64,000 nucleotides of DNA, from positions 1,203,637 through 1,267,636 of the forward strand of contig OZ024796.1 in the NCBI GenBank assembly GCA_964017045.1. The letters run 5' to 3'. The notes under the pieces are model-generated. The model made no database searches. It was not told the DNA's origin and saw nothing but the letters and a program-made list of their open reading frames with translations. The DNA is from Omphiscola glabra. Its lineage: Eukaryota; Mollusca; Gastropoda; Lymnaeidae. The translations under genes were made by a program, and so were the position numbers. Below are positions 58,050 through 64,000 of this stretch, piece after piece. Within the stretch, counting starts at the first letter, position 1; every line of letters starts with the position of its first letter.

Positions 58050-61000
58050 CAAAAAAAAATGTATGAGTATTATTTTAAAAAAAAACATATGATCATATTT
58101 ATCTTGAGTAAAATAAAAAAGCCAATAAAAACATAAAAATAAAACTTGTTCAATATTTTCAAAGCAATATTATATATTTTTCTATTTTATATAGGATGAT
58201 AAGGTATACATTTTTTAAACAACATTTACTTTTCAGGCCCGAAAAAAAACACCTAAAAACATGAATACTTGATATGGACAGAATCAAATGTGCTAGAGTC
58301 AAAACTTAAAGATGATGAAAGGGAAAATTTCAGAACTGTAAGCAAGAAGGGTTTCCTATGCAGTGAAGGAGCTAAGATTCAAATTTGTGAGGCTACATTT
58401 TGTTCTGTATTGTGTAATTAATTTTAGTAAACAATAACTTATTTTCTGCTAAATGAAAAAGAATTTTAAAAAATAAGGCTTTCTAACATTTAATTTTTAA
58501 AAGCCTCTTTGGAGGAGGAGAAAATCCTTCATTGTTAGGGATTATATTATATTTATGCACAAAGTTATTGCTTCTGAATCTGTACCATACACTTTCAATG
58601 CATTCAATAATGTATTATTAGTATTATCAATTAATCACTTAAGTTCATGTTACTTAACTGTATGGTCATGGTTATTGGACATCAGAAGTGTTTAGAAAAT
58701 GAAAATAAAAAGATGCTTTACTGTTACCTGTGTTATGCAATATTATTACTAGTTAATACTAGACGAGATATATAGACAAAAACAGTCATTTAAAAGATCA
58801 TCATTGTAAACAAAACTTGCAATGTAAATGTAAGCAGTAAGCCTTTTATATTCATAAATATAATTATAGACTTGATTTCATGTAGTACTGATAACATCTT
58901 ATTTTTTGTCATTCTGATTTACTGAGAATAATCCAATATAAATGTCTACTTTCCCAGGAGATATTTTATTTTTTAAAAACCATACACCCTGACAGAGTAT
59001 TAAGAATTTCCAGACACTGGTCTGAGCATGGGACAACCAGACCAGATATAGGGGGAGACAGGAAAAACAAGTGGTTTTTTGGGACAATTTTAAACCAACT
59101 ATTTTGGAGTCAAAGAACTGTATTACCAATGCTTTTAAATAAAGATGTCCTTTGTCTCCTCATTACTGTGGGGGTAGATGAAAGAATAGTACATATGTAC
59201 GAAACACTACTTCACAATTCCGTTGAAGATGCTGCACTCTGCTAATTACACATTTCCTAATTTTATATTTTGTTTGTTCAATAGTAAAATAAAATGATTT
59301 GTGAATTGAACATTATATTTTTTTACTTTAGTTTACAATTCAGATTTATAAAAACAAATCATGCAAACTAGTAGTAGTCTATACGTTACACTATTACAGG
59401 GGAATTTCCAGCATTTATAATACTGTTCTATGAAAATATATCGATAAAATAATTAATCATACACAATTATATAATGCATATCATACAATTTAATTTAATT
59501 TTGGTTTGTAAGTGGTTTGTAATTTATAAACAAACTGAAATATTTGGTACTAGGAATATTATCCTTTCAAAATGGATATACTGCATTTTGTATAGTATTA
59601 ATAGTTGGATACACAGCATTTTGAAACAAATAAGAAATGAAACCAAGGAAAAACCTACATTTCAATTTTCATCATAGTCTAACTTATATTTGGAATATAT
59701 AGCTAAATTAACACTTACTTTTCCAAACATTTGAGCCATCATTGTGTAGGAGAAAACATTGAATATCTCAAAACGCCAAAAAATGGATAAGCAGCATTTT
59801 GATAATCGACTCTTCTCACATATATATATATAAATTAAATGGAGCCACCGGTCACAAAGGAGTGGTTCCATTTCCTTCGGTATTTGAAAATGATAATCAA
59901 GTGTATGTGTTCTAAGTTTGGCCAAGATCCATCCATTCATGTAGGAGTATGTGTTGGTAAGTTTACTTATATATCTAACATAATGGGAAAAAATGAATTT
60001 AGGGCCCCCGGCCCCAAACAGAATGTTATAAGTTTATAACACCCCCCCCCCCCCCCCACTATTTGATTCTGGATAATATGTGCCAAGTTTGGTCAAGATC
60101 CATCAATCCATGTAGAAACCCATGTAGAACAAAGCCAATAAAAAACCCACAAATGTTCACTTTTATAGATATGATATGATTAGTTTAATTGTCAAATATA
60201 TTTTTTAATTAAATTTAATAAGTTGTTAATTGTAATTTCTTTGAAATTTGACGTACTAAAGGAGTTTTGGTCAGATAACTAGATTTTTAACAGAAAGAGT
60301 GACATATTTTTTTAGACGTCCTTTTTCAGAATGATCAATTATTTGAATATAATGTGATTGATTTCTTTACCCAATAATAGTTCTCTACAAAATCTTTTTT
60401 TTATATATAATAAAAAATCTTTAGTTTTTCAAATCGATTTTAGCAAAAATAGAATGGGCAGATTGGTGACTGTGGTGTTAGTAAGGTGAAGGGGGGATGC
60501 TGACAGAACCTGATGGCACCATTACATCTTTAAAAGGTTTCGTGGTGATGAGACAATCATACATTTTGAATGTTGTCATAACATTTAGGAACGTTGTTTG
60601 AAGAATATTTCTAAAATTCTTTTGTATGATTGCTATGCTGGCACTGCAGACATGATAGTCTTCAAACTGTGACGTGGAATATTTGAAATGCAGCATTTAT
60701 TTTAAAAATCCCAGCTCCATATTTCAATGATATCAAACTAAACTTTCCTGGACATCACACTAAATTTTATTTTGGACAGCTTCTTTCATTTCAGTTGTTG
60801 TCAAAGATTGGAACTCAAAATGAGATTCTCCGTCCATATCAGCTCACTTAGCAGACATCTGGATACTTTAAGCGTCGTCTCTGATTGTTATAAAATATGG
60901 TTAATCTTAATTACAGATGGGTTTATATTGTAAATTGTCACTTATTTGATTTTGTCTATGGTGCTATACGTCCTTGGTACACCCCTGATTATCAAGCATG

Positions 61001-61254
61001 AGTTATTTAATTTGCATTTTGTAATAGTAATTAGGTTGTAGCCAGTGTGTAATAGTAGTAAGTTAATAAGGATGTGGCAAAAGTAAGTTGCCACCGGATG
61101 TAATTTGAAATCATGTTTTAGTCGGACATTTTTTGGTAAAGGATGTGGATTTCGATATAGTGAATGATAAGTATAGTGTAGCTTTGATAACATGGAAATG
61201 AAATATTTATTTTAAACTGAAAAGTGCATGTTTAAGTACAATCGCTAGCAATAG
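58050..61254. other. AT-rich DNA, no supported gene
   Basis: Only low-complexity and weak repeat signals: two related segments containing CAAGTTTGGxCAAGATCCAT (59913-59945 and 60082-60115), a C17 run near 60041-60058 and short TA tracts. A 72-codon minus frame at 60478-60696 has a plausible composition but no recognisable motif. Confidence 0.5.
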
Positions 61255-61395
61255 CGCATGAAAAGGTATAGGAAAGCGCGTAGGAAAGGGCGTAGGAAAG
61301 GACGTAGGAAAGGACGAAGGAAAGTGCGTAGGAAAGGACGAAGGAAAGGGCCTAGGAAAGGGTGTATAAAAGGTCGTAGGAAAGAGCGTAAGAAA
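61255..61395. repeat. 12-bp tandem repeat, about 11 copies
   Basis: Degenerate units of GTAGGAAAGGAC with GGGC, AGCGC and AGTGC variants. Purine-rich on the plus strand. Confidence 0.9.
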
Positions 61396-62254
61396 TAATT
61401 CCCTCACAATATATTTGTCATACAGTACTAAAACAAGGGCCAATACAAAGAGTATTTCTCTATTACAGTCTTACCTATTAATAGTTAAAAGAACGATAAA
61501 ATATTTAATGTAGTTGTAGAATTGGTTTTGAGGGATTCAATATCAGTGACATCATTATTTGCAATGTTTGATTTAGAACAAGTGCCACAGTTTGAAGTAA
61601 CATCAATTTTGTTTTAAGTTTCTACATCATTGAAATAGCCTCATATTATTGGGAAAATATCAACTATTTGTAGATTGTGTTTGTGACAAATTAATACTTT
61701 GCAATTTCTTTCTTTTAAAAACATATTCTTTACATTTTTTTAAAATTAACTTGCGATTTTGTCTCATTGTTTGTCAATTTGTCTTGGTCAAATATCATTG
61801 ACCATTGAGCGCGATTCAGATCTTGAATCTCAATTTTGACACCCTTCCTGAACTCCAATTGATTTGACTTTTTGTCCACGTAACTATCCCCAATGACAAT
61901 ACAAACATTCATTATCAGAAGGTCACCAGCAACCTATGCCATTCACATTTTTCATCTCGATTTAGACACACTTCCTAAGTATCGATATTGATATTCTTTA
62001 ATAAAAAATGCTGAAACTTATCTGTACTCATACCGAGCTGAGAGGACAGTACAACATTGATGTTCAATTGAACTAAATCTGTCTACACTTCTTGAGAAAC
62101 ATTTAAATCCATGACAAAAAAGTAAAAAATTAAATTATGTTATAAATACTTTTAAAAAACACCCATTCCAAAAATGTACTTAGAAATATATTGAACAAAC
62201 TTTAAAAATAGACTTTCTATCAATTTTGAGTGTAAACGCACTAAAAAGTAGAAA
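61396..62254. other. AT-rich DNA, nothing recognised
   Basis: No gene, repeat array or transposon end supported. Confidence 0.5.
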
Positions 62255-62482
62255 ATAAATCTTCTTCTTATGTTTGAGAGCCCACGATCAATTCATTGAT
62301 CATTCTGGCTCCTGGTTTGAATTCAGAGTTTTGCCTTCTCTTACCGTCCAAGGTTAGCGAGTCCCATCCACCCGGGGTGCTGGTGGTGTGTTTGCTTGAC
62401 TGGGCTTTGGCCGGGATTGACTTCCTGACCATCAGCTTGAGATTTGCTCAGTTTAGACCACTCGGCTACCCAGCGCCAGCAC
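62255..62482 (-). mobile_element. tRNA-derived SINE
   Basis: The minus strand begins GCTGGCGCTGGGTAGCCGAG, containing an RNA polymerase III A box (TAGCCGAGTGG). A degenerate B box (GTCAATCCCGG, about 62409-62422) follows roughly 45 nt later. The body contains CACCCCGGGTGGATGGG, and the 3' end carries an AAGAAGAAG tail (about 62260). The head looks like a serine- or leucine-type tRNA. Target duplications were not resolved. Confidence 0.65.
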
Positions 62483-64000
62483 CAAAATTAAATTAACTTA
62501 AATGAACAATTCTTAAAGTGCATTGCTCCTATGTGCAACAAAGTTTGTGATCTTGGCATGTCAACTTAAATTATTGATACCGCTGTGTGCATGTCTTTCA
62601 ATTAGCAAAGAAAATTGTTTTCCAGGGCGACATACCCTATTTTAGGCATATGACAGTAACAACTATGAAGCTTTTAGTACAATTTTGGAAAAGAGTGTTT
62701 TCTAAATATAAAAAAAAATCAAATTGTTTTCTTCATATGCAACAATTTTTTTCTAGACACTATAATTTATAATTATTAGTTAAAATGTTTTTAAATAAAG
62801 TATGCACTTATTATTTTTTAAATAATTTTTTAGTCTTTTAGAAATATTTTACCTTTGAAAGTGATTTTGCACAAGCCTAATGTCAATGAAGTCAGAATTA
62901 AGAAAATCTTTCAATTTCAAAATTGTATTATTATTATTATTGGAAGAAATTTTCAATATTGATTCAATTATTTTCAATGCATCAATGAGAACATTACCGT
63001 ATTAATTGTATTATGAAACTGTCTGATTTTTTATAATAATAATGTGTTCAAATGTTGTTCCTTGAACTTTCATTTGAATCTATTTGAAGAATTATCATCT
63101 AATCTTGAACAAAGTTTGGTTACTGAGTTTTGATATTAATTGTTTAGTAAATGATATCCTCAGATAAATAATGATGTATTTTTTGGTGAAAATGATTCAT
63201 ATTTATTTAGTTATTTCATTTTCTATTTATTATTAATATTTTAGAATGTTAAAACAGTATGTAACTAATTATTTAGTTCATATTTTTATCACTTTTTAAA
63301 ATCATTTCTTATTATAAATTACAACAGAAAAGGATTACATATGTAAATTTTATTTTTAAGGAAAAGGACAATCTTTACTATTACTGAAAGTTGGATTTAA
63401 CAAAATTTCATTTAAGATTGTTGCACATTATGATAAAGTTCAATTAAAGTTTGTTTCGCTATTGTTCTGGCATTAAAGAAAAACATTTTCCAAATAGTAT
63501 TTGGAAATCATTTTGTGTGTACAAATTTGTGCCTGTGCATATGGACTTGCATATTTGTCTGTATGTGAGTGTTGGTGTGTGTGTATGTTTGAGGACAGGG
63601 TGTGAAACTCTTTACTGACTGAAAACAACACAATTTAAAATAAACAAGAATAAAAACATTAGAACATGAAAGCTAAATGATTTATTTCAATTATTCCCAC
63701 ACAACAACTTGGACAAGAAAAAAGCAAAGTTCACCGAAGGCTATAGGGTGCCATTTAAAATTTCCTACTGTGTTAAAAATAAATTATTTCGATTAATGTG
63801 AGGTAAAAGTTGATGGAGATGAACACTCAAATTAACATGTAAATTCATTAGGCAAGATTACAAACTGTTTTATTTCAATGAAAATAAAATAATTTAGCAC
63901 GTAGTATCACTATGCAGCCCTAAGTAGCTTTATGTTGCACCATGCATAGGCAGAAACAATGAAACAGAAAACAATGTGAGAGTTTTTCTAAAGATTATTT
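62483..64000. other. AT-rich DNA, nothing recognised
   Basis: Only a short TTA microsatellite (62928-62942) and a GT-rich stretch (63545-63595) stand out. Confidence 0.5.

Noticed and set aside
60478..60696. 72-codon minus-strand ORF with plausible composition
   Set aside because: No recognisable motif, splice context or second copy; length is within chance expectation.
62255..62482. Functional tRNA gene on the minus strand
   Set aside because: The A box is good but the B box and cloverleaf are degenerate, and a simple-repeat tail follows, as in a SINE.

Overview
The window looks like repeat-rich, AT-rich invertebrate nuclear DNA, most likely from a mollusc and plausibly a gastropod. That placement is an inference from the transposon mix (RTE, CR1, Penelope-like, hAT and Gmr1-like Gypsy elements, plus a tRNA-derived SINE), from intron-containing protease genes and from the density of minisatellites. 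No bacterial gene organisation, CRISPR array or operon is present. I found no new multi-gene system. The most unusual structures are a 15.3 kb satellite, a rearranged segmental duplication around it, and a deeply nested transposon locus.

Layout. 1-6.3 kb: a CR1 tail, a MITE, a minisatellite-containing intron with a probable minus-strand terminal exon (2977-3209), several short tandem arrays and a decayed Gag-like fragment. 6.3-11.4 kb: copy A of a segmental duplication, carrying a Penelope-like endonuclease remnant, a conserved cryptic minus-strand ORF and a 3'-truncated S1 serine protease exon. 11.79-27.07 kb: about 450 copies of a 34-bp satellite unit. 27.1-29.4 kb: minisatellites, a CR1 fragment and a TIR element. 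29.4-39.5 kb: copy B of the duplication, with a more complete Penelope-like element, the same cryptic ORF and greatly expanded minisatellites, ending at the full-length serine protease gene (exons about 37475-37561 and 39069-40037).

41.4-53.9 kb is a nested transposon locus. A foldback-like element carries, in its right arm, a hAT element (42956-53522) with a perfect 8-bp target duplication. That hAT contains a Gmr1-like Gypsy element broken by a CR1 insertion and an RTE insertion. It also contains an intact RTE retrotransposon (983-codon ORF, 13-bp target duplication). 54.3-58.05 kb holds a partial TIR element, a bipartite-TIR MITE and an internally deleted hAT. 58-64 kb is AT-rich DNA with a short minisatellite and one SINE.

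Host genes are few. The S1 protease is the only clearly intact one: it keeps the catalytic triad and all ten chymotrypsin-type cysteines, but has a non-canonical activation site and specificity pocket. Everything else with coding character is transposon-derived, decayed, or a low-confidence exon.
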